A DNA stretch of 64,000 nucleotides from Candidatus Poseidoniaceae archaeon (GCA_938084675.1 CALKGM010000009.1:42347-106346); one strand, 5' to 3'. Counted from the first letter of the stretch, positions 1 to 10,491 are shown. Notes: generated by a model not told the origin, from the sequence alone. Numbers and translations are program-made.

Positions 1-2920
1 CAGTTGCTTCGCCAATTCCCCGACCCATAAGGCAAAGAATAGCTTCTAGGCCCCGGTTAGCAACAATACTCGCGTTTTTCATCATCCGGTCCTGTTCTTT
101 TTGGTCCTCAGAAGCCACCCATTTCTCAAGCATTGGCTGTAACCCTTCTCGGGCACATGCAAGCATTTTTCCTTTGCATTTAAGACATGTATCCGCCTTA
201 TCTAACGAGGAGTAACGAGCAATACGGAATCGCCGAGTGGCGTGGCATTTCAAGCAACAGAGCACCGCCCTCTCATTGGTCAAACGTAATTTCAGCCGTT
301 CGCGTAGAGCAGCATTGTCCCAATTTGGGAGCAACATATCGTCTTGGGTTCGATTCGATAGACCCAGCGGCCCAGTTGCAGTGATATGCAATTCCAACAG
401 TCCGGATTGAATCCCCTGCATTACGTCACTTGCCCCCCGAACATCCATACGCTCATGGAAGAGTTTGGAAAGAACTTCTTCCATGACTACAGTACCCCGG
501 TATTTCCTTAGTAGTGCTTGAAGATTGATTCGTCGAGGATCTACTCCATGGCGAAGAATTCCGAATGTCTTTGCTACCTGTGCGAAGCGCCAACGAACCT
601 GCCTTGAATTGGGAACGGTAATGCTCAGTAACTGTTCAATGGCGTCCGGTGGCGTTTCTGTGAGCCAAGAAACGATATCTTCTGGACGAACACCGCTGGT
701 TTGCAGTGCAATTCGAGTGGGTTCTGCAATGAGTCGCCCCCAATGACCTGATTTGGTTGAAGCCATGGCTAACAAAAAGTGACCAAGTGCTTCGTTAATC
801 TTAGAGCCTTGACATATATTGATGACCAAAGCATCATCGCGTTCCTCGATGGTGATAACTCGGTCAGTTGGAATTTGTTGTGTGGCTTCCATGTGAGATG
901 AGATGACTTCAGCAAGCAGACTCATTCCTTCCGAATCCAACGGATAGTCCCGAAGCATTCCCTCTTGAGGAGAAATAAGTGAGAGGGGGTCAAATTCAGG
1001 AGGTTTTGGGGCAGGTAACAAGCCAAGGTCACTCGCAATCAAGTGACGTAAGTAACCAACGTCGCGAGCAACGCCGGCGGGAACGGGTGGCAGTTCACCC
1101 AACCATTGAGGGGCTTTTGCGTGGTCGTTCACCGGTGCAACCAACAACTCGGATTGCTCTGGGTCAGCATCAACAATCATCCAAGTTCTTCCAGCGATAA
1201 CGAAGCGTCTAGGAGTTCCATCTTCCTCCTCTCCTGAATCGTTCAAACTCAGTACGAAGGCCTCATCCACATTCCCTAGACTTCTGCGAGTAACGGCATC
1301 GCGAACACGATAGGAGCGCTTGTCTGGAATCATTGACAAGTGATGGGACACCCACTCTCGGGTTCTTCCTGCGGAAGAAAACCAACCGTCTTTGAATCGT
1401 TTTGGGACATCAACCGTGCGACGGGTATACAAATCTGGGATTTCTTCATCTGGAACGGAATACAGTGGAAGAGCATCAGGCAATGGGTTCTCTGTGTTCT
1501 TAGCGGCTTCTTTTGCGACTTCATATATCGCCTTAGGCCAGCGATACCAGGGCAATTCTTCTGGCTTTGGAATAAATCGGAGCACCCAACGTTCTGCGAG
1601 TACCTGAAGAATCGCTTCAGTATCAGCACGGTTCCAACCCTCAAATTGTGTAGCGTTGGCTAACATTTCTGTAGCCTCATCAATGGGTACTGCCTTGAAA
1701 CAATGGGCCATGAGGACCAGTTGATTCGCTGCAATGGTCCGAGGCCGATTACGCCACTCGACTGGTTCGATTTCTCCAAGCATCGCCCGACGTGCAATAA
1801 CGGTTGATTCGCTGAGATGATCGGTATCCCACGAAAGAAGATGGCCTCTTCCTAATCCGCCGAGTCGGTGGTCTGCACGGCCAACTCGCTGCAACATCCG
1901 GTCAACTGATTTGGGAGAATGGAGCTGAACGATACGCCTCACGCTGCCAACATCAATTCCGAGTTCAAGGCTAGAAGTACAAACCAAGCCTGAAAGCGAA
2001 CCGTCTCGGAGTTTATCTTCCATTTCTTGGCGCGTTTCTGCCGCCAGGGAACCGTGATGCACTCCAATGTTCAAATCGGGAGCCATTGCCTGGAGGCGAG
2101 TTGACAGGGTTTCTGCTTCGCTTCGGCTGTTGACGAAGACCAAGCATGGTGCTTCGTTACGTAAAATCGTGCATAATTGACGATAGCAAGCGTGTTGACG
2201 AGGACTCAACGTGAGGTCCATGCTACCAATTTCATCCTCTGGTAGAGGAGTGGTGGATTCCACTGTTAATTTGGTCTCTCTATGACCCATCGCAATGATG
2301 GCCTTACCTTTGTGAGGCGAAAGCCATTGGGCGACTTCATCAGGATTCCCCACCGTTGCAGAGAGGCCTAAGCGTTGCACTGGAGCGCCTGTTAACGCTT
2401 CAAGCCGAGCTAATCCAACGCTCAACTGCCATCCTCGTTCGGAGGCTGCTAAATCGTGAACCTCATCGACAACAACGGCTTTGACCGTTTTGAGCATGGC
2501 CCTCAAATTCTTACCGCTAAACATCAATTGGAAGGTTTCCGGAGTGGTAACCAGCAGGTGGGGCGGCTTTCGGGTCTGCTTGGTCCGTTGCGATTGCGGA
2601 GTATCTCCGTGGCGCACATCAACGTTGAGACCAACCGCTTCTGCAAGTTCTCGTAACCGCCGGTCAATGTCTCGGTTCAACGCACGAAGTGGTGTAATGT
2701 ACAGAATGGAAAGAGGCTTCCATTCTTCTCGTAAACATCGGTCAAAAAGAGGCAAAATTCCAGCCATCGTCTTTCCCGAGCCGGTCGGGGCGATGATGAT
2801 GCGGTCCTCTCCTTTCGCAAGTTCTGGTAAGACGAGGTTCTGAATGGGTGTTGGGTCCCAGCCTTTCTCCTCTAGGGCGGTGACCAAAAGTGGGTGCAGG
2901 TTGGAAAATACACGAGACAT
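1..2920 (-). CDS. Lhr-like DEAD/DEAH-box ATP-dependent helicase (C-terminus cut by window edge)
   Basis: Open minus frame from ATG at 2920 (MSRVFSNLHPLLVTALEEKGWDPTPIQNLVLPELAKGEDRIIIAPTGSGKTMAGIL; Q-motif and Walker A) to the window edge. Near the end a Zn-ribbon-like CLKC...CLKC. Absent from the ORF track because it has no in-window stop. Confidence 0.88.
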   Translation of the reverse strand, partial: MSRVFSNLHPLLVTALEEKGWDPTPIQNLVLPELAKGEDRIIIAPTGSGKTMAGILPLFDRCLREEWKPLSILYITPLRALNRDIDRRLRELAEAVGLNVDVRHGDTPQSQRTKQTRKPPHLLVTTPETFQLMFSGKNLRAMLKTVKAVVVDEVHDLAASERGWQLSVGLARLEALTGAPVQRLGLSATVGNPDEVAQWLSPHKGKAIIAMGHRETKLTVESTTPLPEDEIGSMDLTLSPRQHACYRQLCTILRNEAPCLVFVNSRSEAETLSTRLQAMAPDLNIGVHHGSLAAETRQEMEDKLRDGSLSGLVCTSSLELGIDVGSVRRIVQLHSPKSVDRMLQRVGRADHRLGGLGRGHLLSWDTDHLSESTVIARRAMLGEIEPVEWRNRPRTIAANQLVLMAHCFKAVPIDEATEMLANATQFEGWNRADTEAILQVLAERWVLRFIPKPEELPWYRWPKAIYEVAKEAAKNTENPLPDALPLYSVPDEEIPDLYTRRTVDVPKRFKDGWFSSAGRTREWVSHHLSMIPDKRSYRVRDAVTRRSLGNVDEAFVLSLNDSGEEEDGTPRRFVIAGRTWMIVDADPEQSELLVAPVNDHAKAPQWLGELPPVPAGVARDVGYLRHLIASDLGLLPAPKPPEFDPLSLISPQEGMLRDYPLDSEGMSLLAEVISSHMEATQQIPTDRVITIEERDDALVINICQGSKINEALGHFLLAMASTKSGHWGRLIAEPTRIALQTSGVRPEDIVSWLTETPPDAIEQLLSITVPNSRQVRWRFAQVAKTFGILRHGVDPRRINLQALLRKYRGTVVMEEVLSKLFHERMDVRGASDVMQGIQSGLLELHITATGPLGLSNRTQDDMLLPNWDNAALRERLKLRLTNERAVLCCLKCHATRRFRIARYSSLDKADTCLKCKGKMLACAREGLQPMLEKWVASEDQKEQDRMMKNASIVANRGLEAILCLMGRGIGEAT

Positions 2921-3014
2921 ACTCTCCCCACCCTCGTTGATTATGGCAATGCCCACCCTTCTTGAGGATTTGGCTGATAGGTCAACACGCTGTTAGAACT
3001 GTTGAGACGAAGAT

Positions 3015-6000
3015 TCAATCTTCATCATCGTCGTAATCATCATCGTAATCATCATCGCCATCGCCATCGTCATCGCCATCGTCATCCCAGTCTTCATCTT
3101 CTTCGTCGAAGGCACCTTCACCGTAGTCGATGGAAGTCTTACTGGCTACAGTAAAGACAAGCGCGAGGGTGATGATAGATAGAATCACAAAGATCCAAGC
3201 GAGCGGATTTTCACGAACTGAGTCAAACCATCCAAGATATTCACCATAGGCAATGGTCACAGCATGTTCAGCAGAGTTGTCATCATCGTTAGCTTCTGGA
3301 ATCATATTTTCTTCGTCAACCACGACGCGAACCCGGTCTACTTCCTTGGATTCCCATTTTACGGTTAATGACAATGTTTCGCCCTGATTAATTCCAGCCA
3401 CTGCGACCGTTTCGAAGGGAGTTTCATCATCACCGGCGTAGAATGAAACCATGAATTGAGTCGTTGTGTTTCCACCAGCGTTGAACACGTCGGCAGTAAC
3501 GTCAATCTTTGACCCGGGAGAAATATGGTCATCGCTCATTTCGATGTTGCTGATTCGCAATTCAGGTCCAACAGCACCTAATCGTACCCATTGTCGCTCA
3601 AAGTCCGTATCGTCTACAGCAAGTTCAGGAATCGGACTTGCTTCCGAATTTGACACCACTGGGAATTGATTTCCAGCAGCATCGTATCCAGTCAAGTAGA
3701 ATCCGACAAAGTCTCCTGCCTTGGGGACAATGGTTCCGCCTGCGGTAATATCTAGAACTCCTGTCCAGGTCACGGTTTGTCCATCTTGCTGCATTCCTAG
3801 AAGCGTTGAACCTGCACCGATGGTCATTGTACGAGTAGCATCGCGCATGACCCAATGGACCATCTGCTTGGAACCTGTGAGGTCTGCATCTTCAGTTCCT
3901 TGGAACTCAACTGGGATTTGAGTGAGGTCGTTGCTGGCAGAGATATCAATCACGTTGAGTGGAGAGATTCGACGGGTCACACGAGGTGAAGCATCGTCAA
4001 CTGTCACCTGTAGGGTCGTCGAAACCAATGTTCCGGTCATGTCTTCTCCCCGTCCTGGAATGTTTGTAATTGAAATCAAACACGTTCTGGAAGGAGAGGA
4101 CTGTAGGGTGAGGGCGGATGAGAGAGGAACTTCTACTGAATAACCACCTTCGTCCGTGAGTGAACCATCAGACCACAAGTTCTCGCCATCAAAGACCTCA
4201 ACAAGAATACCTACGTCTCGGGGAGCTGCGGTTTGGCTGCCTTCGTATACAACTCGTCCTGTAAAGGCCAAGCGGTCGTCTTTACGTACACGGCTACCGT
4301 CTGCAACTGGCCCAACACGGGGTTCACTGATATCTTCAACTTCAAAGTCGGTAGGTGAAAGCATCAAGTCATTTTCAACCCTAAAGGTGTGCTCAAGAAT
4401 TAAAATTCGAGACGGATCTGGACTTCCAAGTTCTTTGTAAACAAGAGCAACGTCACCCATTTCTTCATCTGGCCAATCCCAACTGATGATAAAGTTGAAT
4501 TCCAACATAATCCACGGTAGACCCGATTCATTGGTCGTTTCAACCATGCTGCTTGTTGGGAGCAAATTGAGGTAAGGTGAATCGGACCAGAACGTGTTGT
4601 TCAAACCGGAGTACGAGATGCTCTGAGCATCTCGTTGAGGGTTTGGTCCTTCAAAATCAAAGACTAATGAGATGTACTCGAAGTCAATTGCAGTGTTAGC
4701 GTCAATGAATCCAAGTGAAATGGTTTGATGCATTCCAGCATAGACTGCTTCGTCATCTTCGTGACCAAGCCATTCAAGTCCAGTGAATACCGCTGCTGAA
4801 TCTTTTCGTGTCCGGAAGGTTGCATCATCGTACGAGAACCCTTCTTCCGATTCAAACTTGAGAAGTTCGTCTTCAGCATTCATGACCGTGTAGTGGAGCG
4901 GGTTACCGGCTTGGTCGCCACCGTCCCAATAATACGAGACTCTGCCCATATTGGGGTTACGAGAAGTGTCAATGTTTGTAATGAACCACTTTGAACGCTT
5001 CTCCGTGTTATTGGTCACAGTTTTGCTAGCATATTCTTCCGGGTCAGCCACACCGTTTCGATTCAAATCATGGTCTGCCTCAACCCAATACTTGAGTGTG
5101 AGTTCCATAGGATGGCCCACCTTGTCTTCAACAAGAACACGAATAGGCTGCTCGGTCGTAGCGGCTTCGTAAGATCCTTCTTCAGGAGCGACTGCCCTTC
5201 GTTCAGGATGTGTAGCATCGATCTTGAACGTGCGCCGCCAGTCAGCGTTAGGTTGCTGGACGTGGTCCGGGTTTCGTTCGTTATAGGTCTGTACTTCGTA
5301 GGTCATTCCATCAGGGACATCGATGTTTGGAAGATCAATCGATACGAAGAACGAACCGTTGAAATTCGTGGTATCCCGAGCGGTACTCTCAACGTAGCCA
5401 TTGCGTGAAACTCGTACGTCAAAAGCACTGTCTTTTGGAGCGTCTTGAGTATCTTGGAACCACATTGCGCCGGCAAAATGAATCTGGTCACCTGCTGCAA
5501 CCCACGATTGGTCAGGGGTGTCAAGAGAAGTAACTCCTCCATCATTATCACGAACCTTCAGCCAACCTAACCCAAAGGAGCGGTTGACTTCAAGACCCAA
5601 TTCAGATGTGAGGGGGAGAGGAGCGTAACCCGCAGTTCCACTGTCGTCAAGGCATCCCGTTCGGAAGCGGACGTTGCTTTGGTCTGGGAATTCACTTGTG
5701 ACGTAAAACATCCAGTGGATTTCCAAAATCCCGTTGCTCTCAACTGAATATGAATTTGAATCCATGACAACATACTGGCCTGGGTCGTTAGGAGCAGGGA
5801 ATACATCCCCGTACTGCCAGGAAAGGATTGGATTGTTAGCCATAGAGTTGGTTCGTAGTTCAAGCTCTGCACTCACCATTGAAGTAGCACTTTCTCCGAT
5901 AATGTGGCGAGTAACAACTTCGTAAGGCGTAATGCGCTCGTGAAGAATCTCGCCTTCAGGGATGGAAATATCAAGATTCACAGTTTGCATAATGTACGTA

Positions 6001-8087
6001 ATTTGGAACGATTCCAGCGTCAAGATGCCCGCGGAACTGGAGGTCAAATCAATAGGAATATCTGCAATACCTGAACCCGTATCTGGAATCGCATTGTTCA
6101 ATGTGCTTACAATCGAATTTCCAGCCGTGCTTGACGTGACGGTCAGAGGGCCAAGAAGGGCTCCACTTTGGGCAGAACGCTTGTAGACGCTCTTTCCGTC
6201 AATGTCAATCCCTGGTTGTTGTGGAGCATTGGAGTGCAATGCAACCGTTAGGTCGGAAAGGGACGGGCTGTATCTTGATTGTGAAGTTGAGAGTTCGATT
6301 CTCAGGCAGAGATAATATCCTGTCCCAGTCATTGATTTTGTTTGGTTTGGAGATGTAAATTGAACGACCCCGCTACTGCTCGAACTACATGACGTACTCG
6401 AACTGTAGCCTAAATTGACCTTAACCGATGTTGAACTCGGCCTCGATTCATTCCAATCAACGGTTGCAGCAACAGTGGTTTTTGCTCCGCTACCCACATA
6501 TTGGTAGGTGTAATAGTATCCAGAGGTTTGATAATTGGTGGTGTAACTTAATGCAATATCTCCGAGGACCGGTGTTTTTGAAGCAGAGCCATTTAGGGTA
6601 GCCCTCCATAACATTGAGTTCCCTGTACTTGAGAACATGACCTTCTGTCCTATTGAAGCAGCCTTCCATGTGGTACCGCCATCGTTTGAGAGGTCTACTC
6701 GGATGCTGGTTCCTGTAGGCGTTGAACCGAATACTCCGCTAAGCGTGATCGAATCAATTGCTTGTGACAGACTCACGCTTTGCCCCACGATCATCTGGTT
6801 AGATGTCGAAGAAGAGCGGACATCAAAATGAGCACCGTCTCCGTAGACATGGACGCGCCTTTGGCCTTGGGAGCAATATGATGCGTAATAATGACAGGAG
6901 AAGTAGACCTTGTGGTCGTCCGTGTCAACCATTCCATAGTGGCCTCCGCCCGGCATTGTACGTTGACCTTGCGGATTCAAAAAGCCATTTTGTACGCTGA
7001 AATAGTAGTGAATGCTTTTGTAACCCGTGTTGTAATAATAGATGTTGTAAGCAATGTTAGGCATGCTTACCGTAAGACCTGCCCCATAATCGTAGTAATA
7101 GGAAGTTGACATCATCAGCCATGAATTGTATACGACGGTTGGTGAAGCAGGGTTTACCTCTTTGACGTAATGATTCTGGGCAGAAGTATCGTAAATAGCA
7201 ACATACATTTTCCCGGTATTATCATCAAAGTCAATACCAGTGACATAGTTTGGATAATTGTAGTTGTACATGGCTTGACAGGTCCATTGGGTCTTAGCTG
7301 TGTTTAGGCTCCACTTTGAAACGCTGTAATAGGAATAATGTGCAGTGTAAATATCGCCGTTATAGATGTCAGCATCGTGAATACTTCGGTAGGCGTTGGT
7401 ATTGCACGGTGAGCCGTAAGAAATCGATGCCGTACCCAGATAAACACCTGTTGTTGCGTTGTATCGCTGGATGGTTGGGAGGCTAGTCATGGAAGTTGAG
7501 GAGTATCGGAGAACATGGATTTGGTCATCTGATACGGGGACGGTGACGCCGGTGTAGGTCCATGAGCCACCAGTAACGGTAATATCGCTGTATTTTTTGG
7601 TAGGACTCACATATCCTTGGTCGCTAAGTGCAACGAACTCACCTGTTGTATTCATTGTTGCACTGCCAATTTGGCTGACTTGGCTTGAACTGCTGAACTG
7701 TGGAGAATATTGTGTTGGGTTACCCTTCAGGTAGACCGATTGGCCAGTGACTTCGAGATTGTCACGGTAAACCGTTTGGAACGGCGAGGGGGCACTGCTG
7801 CTCTTTCCTTGGATTCTCGAATCTCCTTCGCCACCATAATGATCGTTCGTTGAGAAGTTGGTCCACGCGGTTTGACTTGCGTCTCCACGCAGGTTAAATT
7901 CTGCCGAGGTTACTTCAGCTCCATATGGAATTGAAACAACACCTGCCGCACCGTTGCCGGTTTGGGAGAACGTGTGAGAATAACTGGTTGACCCGTCCTT
8001 AAATTGGGTTTCAGTTGTCGATGCAATCGCTAGAGGCGAGAGCATTGATACTACAAAAAGAAGCGAAAGAAAGATTGCACGACGCAT
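3015..8087 (-). CDS. giant secreted/surface protein with signal peptide, CARDB-like domain, C-terminal TM and Asp-rich cytoplasmic tail
   Basis: ORF of about 1690 aa; start taken at ATG 8087 (MRRAIFLSLLFVVSMLSPLAIAS signal peptide) preceded by AGGTGG SD; CARDB-like ELRISNIEMSDDHISPGSKIDVTADVFNAGG; TM WIFVILSIITLALVFTVAS; tail DEEDEDWDDDGDDDGDGDDDYDDDYDDDED. Confidence 0.85.
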   Translation of the reverse strand: MRRAIFLSLLFVVSMLSPLAIASTTETQFKDGSTSYSHTFSQTGNGAAGVVSIPYGAEVTSAEFNLRGDASQTAWTNFSTNDHYGGEGDSRIQGKSSSAPSPFQTVYRDNLEVTGQSVYLKGNPTQYSPQFSSSSQVSQIGSATMNTTGEFVALSDQGYVSPTKKYSDITVTGGSWTYTGVTVPVSDDQIHVLRYSSTSMTSLPTIQRYNATTGVYLGTASISYGSPCNTNAYRSIHDADIYNGDIYTAHYSYYSVSKWSLNTAKTQWTCQAMYNYNYPNYVTGIDFDDNTGKMYVAIYDTSAQNHYVKEVNPASPTVVYNSWLMMSTSYYYDYGAGLTVSMPNIAYNIYYYNTGYKSIHYYFSVQNGFLNPQGQRTMPGGGHYGMVDTDDHKVYFSCHYYASYCSQGQRRVHVYGDGAHFDVRSSSTSNQMIVGQSVSLSQAIDSITLSGVFGSTPTGTSIRVDLSNDGGTTWKAASIGQKVMFSSTGNSMLWRATLNGSASKTPVLGDIALSYTTNYQTSGYYYTYQYVGSGAKTTVAATVDWNESRPSSTSVKVNLGYSSSTSCSSSSSGVVQFTSPNQTKSMTGTGYYLCLRIELSTSQSRYSPSLSDLTVALHSNAPQQPGIDIDGKSVYKRSAQSGALLGPLTVTSSTAGNSIVSTLNNAIPDTGSGIADIPIDLTSSSAGILTLESFQITYIMQTVNLDISIPEGEILHERITPYEVVTRHIIGESATSMVSAELELRTNSMANNPILSWQYGDVFPAPNDPGQYVVMDSNSYSVESNGILEIHWMFYVTSEFPDQSNVRFRTGCLDDSGTAGYAPLPLTSELGLEVNRSFGLGWLKVRDNDGGVTSLDTPDQSWVAAGDQIHFAGAMWFQDTQDAPKDSAFDVRVSRNGYVESTARDTTNFNGSFFVSIDLPNIDVPDGMTYEVQTYNERNPDHVQQPNADWRRTFKIDATHPERRAVAPEEGSYEAATTEQPIRVLVEDKVGHPMELTLKYWVEADHDLNRNGVADPEEYASKTVTNNTEKRSKWFITNIDTSRNPNMGRVSYYWDGGDQAGNPLHYTVMNAEDELLKFESEEGFSYDDATFRTRKDSAAVFTGLEWLGHEDDEAVYAGMHQTISLGFIDANTAIDFEYISLVFDFEGPNPQRDAQSISYSGLNNTFWSDSPYLNLLPTSSMVETTNESGLPWIMLEFNFIISWDWPDEEMGDVALVYKELGSPDPSRILILEHTFRVENDLMLSPTDFEVEDISEPRVGPVADGSRVRKDDRLAFTGRVVYEGSQTAAPRDVGILVEVFDGENLWSDGSLTDEGGYSVEVPLSSALTLQSSPSRTCLISITNIPGRGEDMTGTLVSTTLQVTVDDASPRVTRRISPLNVIDISASNDLTQIPVEFQGTEDADLTGSKQMVHWVMRDATRTMTIGAGSTLLGMQQDGQTVTWTGVLDITAGGTIVPKAGDFVGFYLTGYDAAGNQFPVVSNSEASPIPELAVDDTDFERQWVRLGAVGPELRISNIEMSDDHISPGSKIDVTADVFNAGGNTTTQFMVSFYAGDDETPFETVAVAGINQGETLSLTVKWESKEVDRVRVVVDEENMIPEANDDDNSAEHAVTIAYGEYLGWFDSVRENPLAWIFVILSIITLALVFTVASKTSIDYGEGAFDEEDEDWDDDGDDDGDGDDDYDDDYDDDED
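3019..3106. repeat. imperfect ATC/GTC trinucleotide repeat encoding the acidic tail
   Basis: Read directly: tcttcatcatcgtcgtaatcatcatcgtaatcatcatcgccatcgccatcgtcatcgcc... Confidence 0.8.
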
Positions 8088-8092
8088 GATTT

Positions 8093-8106
8093 CCACCTAC
8101 AGGTGG
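8093..8106 (-). promoter_or_regulatory. inverted repeat overlapping the Shine-Dalgarno of the 1693-aa surface protein gene
   Basis: Minus strand reads CCACCTGTAGGTGGAAATCATG; CCACC/GGTGG can pair around a TGTA loop. Confidence 0.6.
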
Positions 8107-8237
8107 TTCCCCACTATTCGCATTGCATATGAAGGATGCCCCTAGAGGTTACTTCCTCACCCATCAGCGACAGGGTTCCAAGAAACGAAAACCGAGGGTT
8201 CAAGAGGCTACCCGCCATGGGTTAAACAGGTGAGTCT

Positions 8238-8630
8238 ATGAGCGAAAAGAAATCCTTCCTCCCCCGCATGTGGGAATCCCAATACGGAAAGCAGTACGGA
8301 ATTACTGCAATTGTTTCTGGTGCAAGTGGTGCTTTACTCGCTATTTGCGCATACCAACTGTTATTCTTGCAAGACCATTCCGAATGGAGCAAACACACTG
8401 GATTGGCATTGACGCTCGGATTTGTTTCGACAATCATGTTTCTCTTGTCGTTCCCCGAATTTCTTAGATTCCGTGGACACATCAACACCCTTGAGGAGAT
8501 CATGGAAATCCAATCAACTGCTGAATTACGCCGCCAAAAGAACGACGGAGACCTCTCTGCTCAAATCCTTGGAGCAGGATATCTCGCTCGATGGAATGAA
8601 TTCCTTGATAGCAGAGGCCTCCGCAGATAA
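8238..8630 (+). CDS. small membrane protein, two predicted TM segments
   Basis: 130 aa ORF with aggtga SD upstream of ATG; hydrophobic segments GITAIVSGASGALLAICAYQLLFL and TGLALTLGFVSTIMFLLSF. Confidence 0.75.
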   Translation: MSEKKSFLPRMWESQYGKQYGITAIVSGASGALLAICAYQLLFLQDHSEWSKHTGLALTLGFVSTIMFLLSFPEFLRFRGHINTLEEIMEIQSTAELRRQKNDGDLSAQILGAGYLARWNEFLDSRGLRR

Positions 8631-8645
8631 GCACGAGGAGAACCA

Positions 8646-9629
8646 ATGTCAGGCCAAGACCCGTTCAAATCCTTGGTTCTGGAAATCGCTCTTGCAGTCG
8701 GCATGATTGCATGTTTGGTCCTGGCTCTTTTCATCCACACCGGCTCAATGCCACCTCTTGTTGTGGTTGAATCAGAATCGATGATCCACGATGAAGATGG
8801 AGAAGTAGGTAGTATTGATGCTGGAGACCTCATCTTAGTACACGATAACCCTGCAGATACCATCGTCACCTTTGCAGAAGCTTCCGATAGAAACCATCCT
8901 TCCTACGGATACGAAATGCATGGGATGGAGGGTGACGTCATCATCTACGCTAAGAACGGCGAAGATGGAACTCCGATCATCCACCGTGCAGTGCTGAGAG
9001 CCGTTGCTGAAACGACAACTGTCCCAGACCGAATGGCAACGTCACCGTGTCCTGCTGAAACATCGTATGACGAGGAACTCGTCGGACCCGATGGAGAACT
9101 TGGCGCCTGTATTTGGACATGGACCGTCCCCGGAACTTCAGCCATCAATGTCAGCACCATCACGATTCAATTTGACGGCGCGGATGCGGGTTTTTACGAC
9201 TGCAAACGACCCGCTCATGGGAACGTTGAGTCACACCTAGTGGTTTGGGATTGGCGGCCTGAGCACGAAGGAATACTCACCCTAGGAGATAACAACCAAT
9301 GTTCAGTTGACCAAGGTGCTTCCGCCACCAATGGCTCAGCCGGTGTACACGGGCAGAACAGCGTAGTTGGTCCCATCCGAGACACCTGGGTTTTGGGTGT
9401 TGCAGGTGGCGAGTTACCCTGGATCGGAACGGTAAAACTGATGGTTGGTGGACCAAACTCATATGGAACACAAGACGTTCCCAACTCTTCATTCTTAGCC
9501 CTCTTTACACTCATTGCTGTGGTTCTTCTTTCGCCACTGTTTACTGAGCGGGCCTTCAAGAACATTCTTGCAGGGGCTCCTGAATTGAAAGAGGTTTACC
9601 TTGAGGATTCGCTCAAAGAATCGGAATAA
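8646..9629 (+). CDS. archaeal-type signal peptidase I (S26 family)
   Basis: N-terminal TM, then VVVESESMIHDEDGEVGSIDAGDLILVHD (catalytic Ser motif), IIHRAVLRAV (HR motif), LTLGDNNQCSVDQ (GDN box); C-terminal TM. Confidence 0.8.
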   Translation: MSGQDPFKSLVLEIALAVGMIACLVLALFIHTGSMPPLVVVESESMIHDEDGEVGSIDAGDLILVHDNPADTIVTFAEASDRNHPSYGYEMHGMEGDVIIYAKNGEDGTPIIHRAVLRAVAETTTVPDRMATSPCPAETSYDEELVGPDGELGACIWTWTVPGTSAINVSTITIQFDGADAGFYDCKRPAHGNVESHLVVWDWRPEHEGILTLGDNNQCSVDQGASATNGSAGVHGQNSVVGPIRDTWVLGVAGGELPWIGTVKLMVGGPNSYGTQDVPNSSFLALFTLIAVVLLSPLFTERAFKNILAGAPELKEVYLEDSLKESE

Positions 9630-10363
9630 CCAGCCCTCCAAAGTGCTTCTTCCATCGTTAACCCACCGCAGGCAACACTGTGGGCTTCTTGCAGCGAAAT
9701 GGTAAGGGTTCCTTTGGAACGCTTTCGACTTAATCTTTGGATATTACGAAGTTCTCCTTCGGTTGGCTCTACCGTTCGCCTTGCTAACACGGGGTCGCCT
9801 TTGAGCAGGGCGATTTTGAGGGCGGACGAAGCGTGTTCATGCCTACCAGTCCCTCGACTGGTTCGGTGTTCATTCACCTGTGATACTTGGTATCCTTCAC
9901 TCAAAAAGCGATTGATGAGGCGATCTCGGTGAAGGGGCGAACCATGACCAATCCGAACATCTACGACCATTGGGCCGTACACGCGAACCAAGCCAATCAC
10001 GTGAGAAACAGCGTCCTCAACCGATTCATCTTGGGATTTGCCAAGCAACATTCCTTCAACCAACCACGCACACCCCGGGCGAGGCCCCGGGTCAATTCCA
10101 ACTGTTAAACGATGAACGACATCCAATTCTCGGAATGAACGATAGAGCTGGAGAACCGCTTCCTTCACCGTATCCGCTGTCGCACCGATTCCATTTCCCC
10201 CTAAGCGCTCAACTTCATCAGGCGTCCCAAACCACCAACCCTTCGGGTCAGGGAGGTCTTGTTCCAAGTCGACCAACTGAGCATTGAGGTGTTTCAACTG
10301 GAGTTCTCGTAGGAGGCGATATGCCATGCGAAAATCATTGGTTCGCACGTAGACCGTCTGCAC
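9596..10363 (-). CDS. RuvC/RNase H-fold-like predicted nuclease
   Basis: TVGIDPGPRPGCAWLVEG (beta1 GIDPG motif), VVDVRIGHG, VNEHRTSRGTGRHEHASSALKIALLKGDP pattern resembling RuvC/YqgF-fold proteins. Confidence 0.6.
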   Translation of the reverse strand: MQTVYVRTNDFRMAYRLLRELQLKHLNAQLVDLEQDLPDPKGWWFGTPDEVERLGGNGIGATADTVKEAVLQLYRSFRELDVVHRLTVGIDPGPRPGCAWLVEGMLLGKSQDESVEDAVSHVIGLVRVYGPMVVDVRIGHGSPLHRDRLINRFLSEGYQVSQVNEHRTSRGTGRHEHASSALKIALLKGDPVLARRTVEPTEGELRNIQRLSRKRSKGTLTISLQEAHSVACGGLTMEEALWRAGYSDSLSESSR

Positions 10364-10491
10364 AGAGTTACCTTGTTCCCCGTCCCGTTCTAAGGTATCG
10401 GTGACGGCTCATGGGCATAAATCGCTAAAACTGTCACTGCGGCGGGCTTCCTTCCGAAGTCATCAAGAACGATGGACAACGATGCTGCAGT

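Noticed and set aside
1330-1663. Opposed ORFs 1330..1644 (-) and 1340..1663 (+)
   Set aside because: Both lie inside the continuous minus-strand Lhr helicase frame; spurious antisense/alternate frames.
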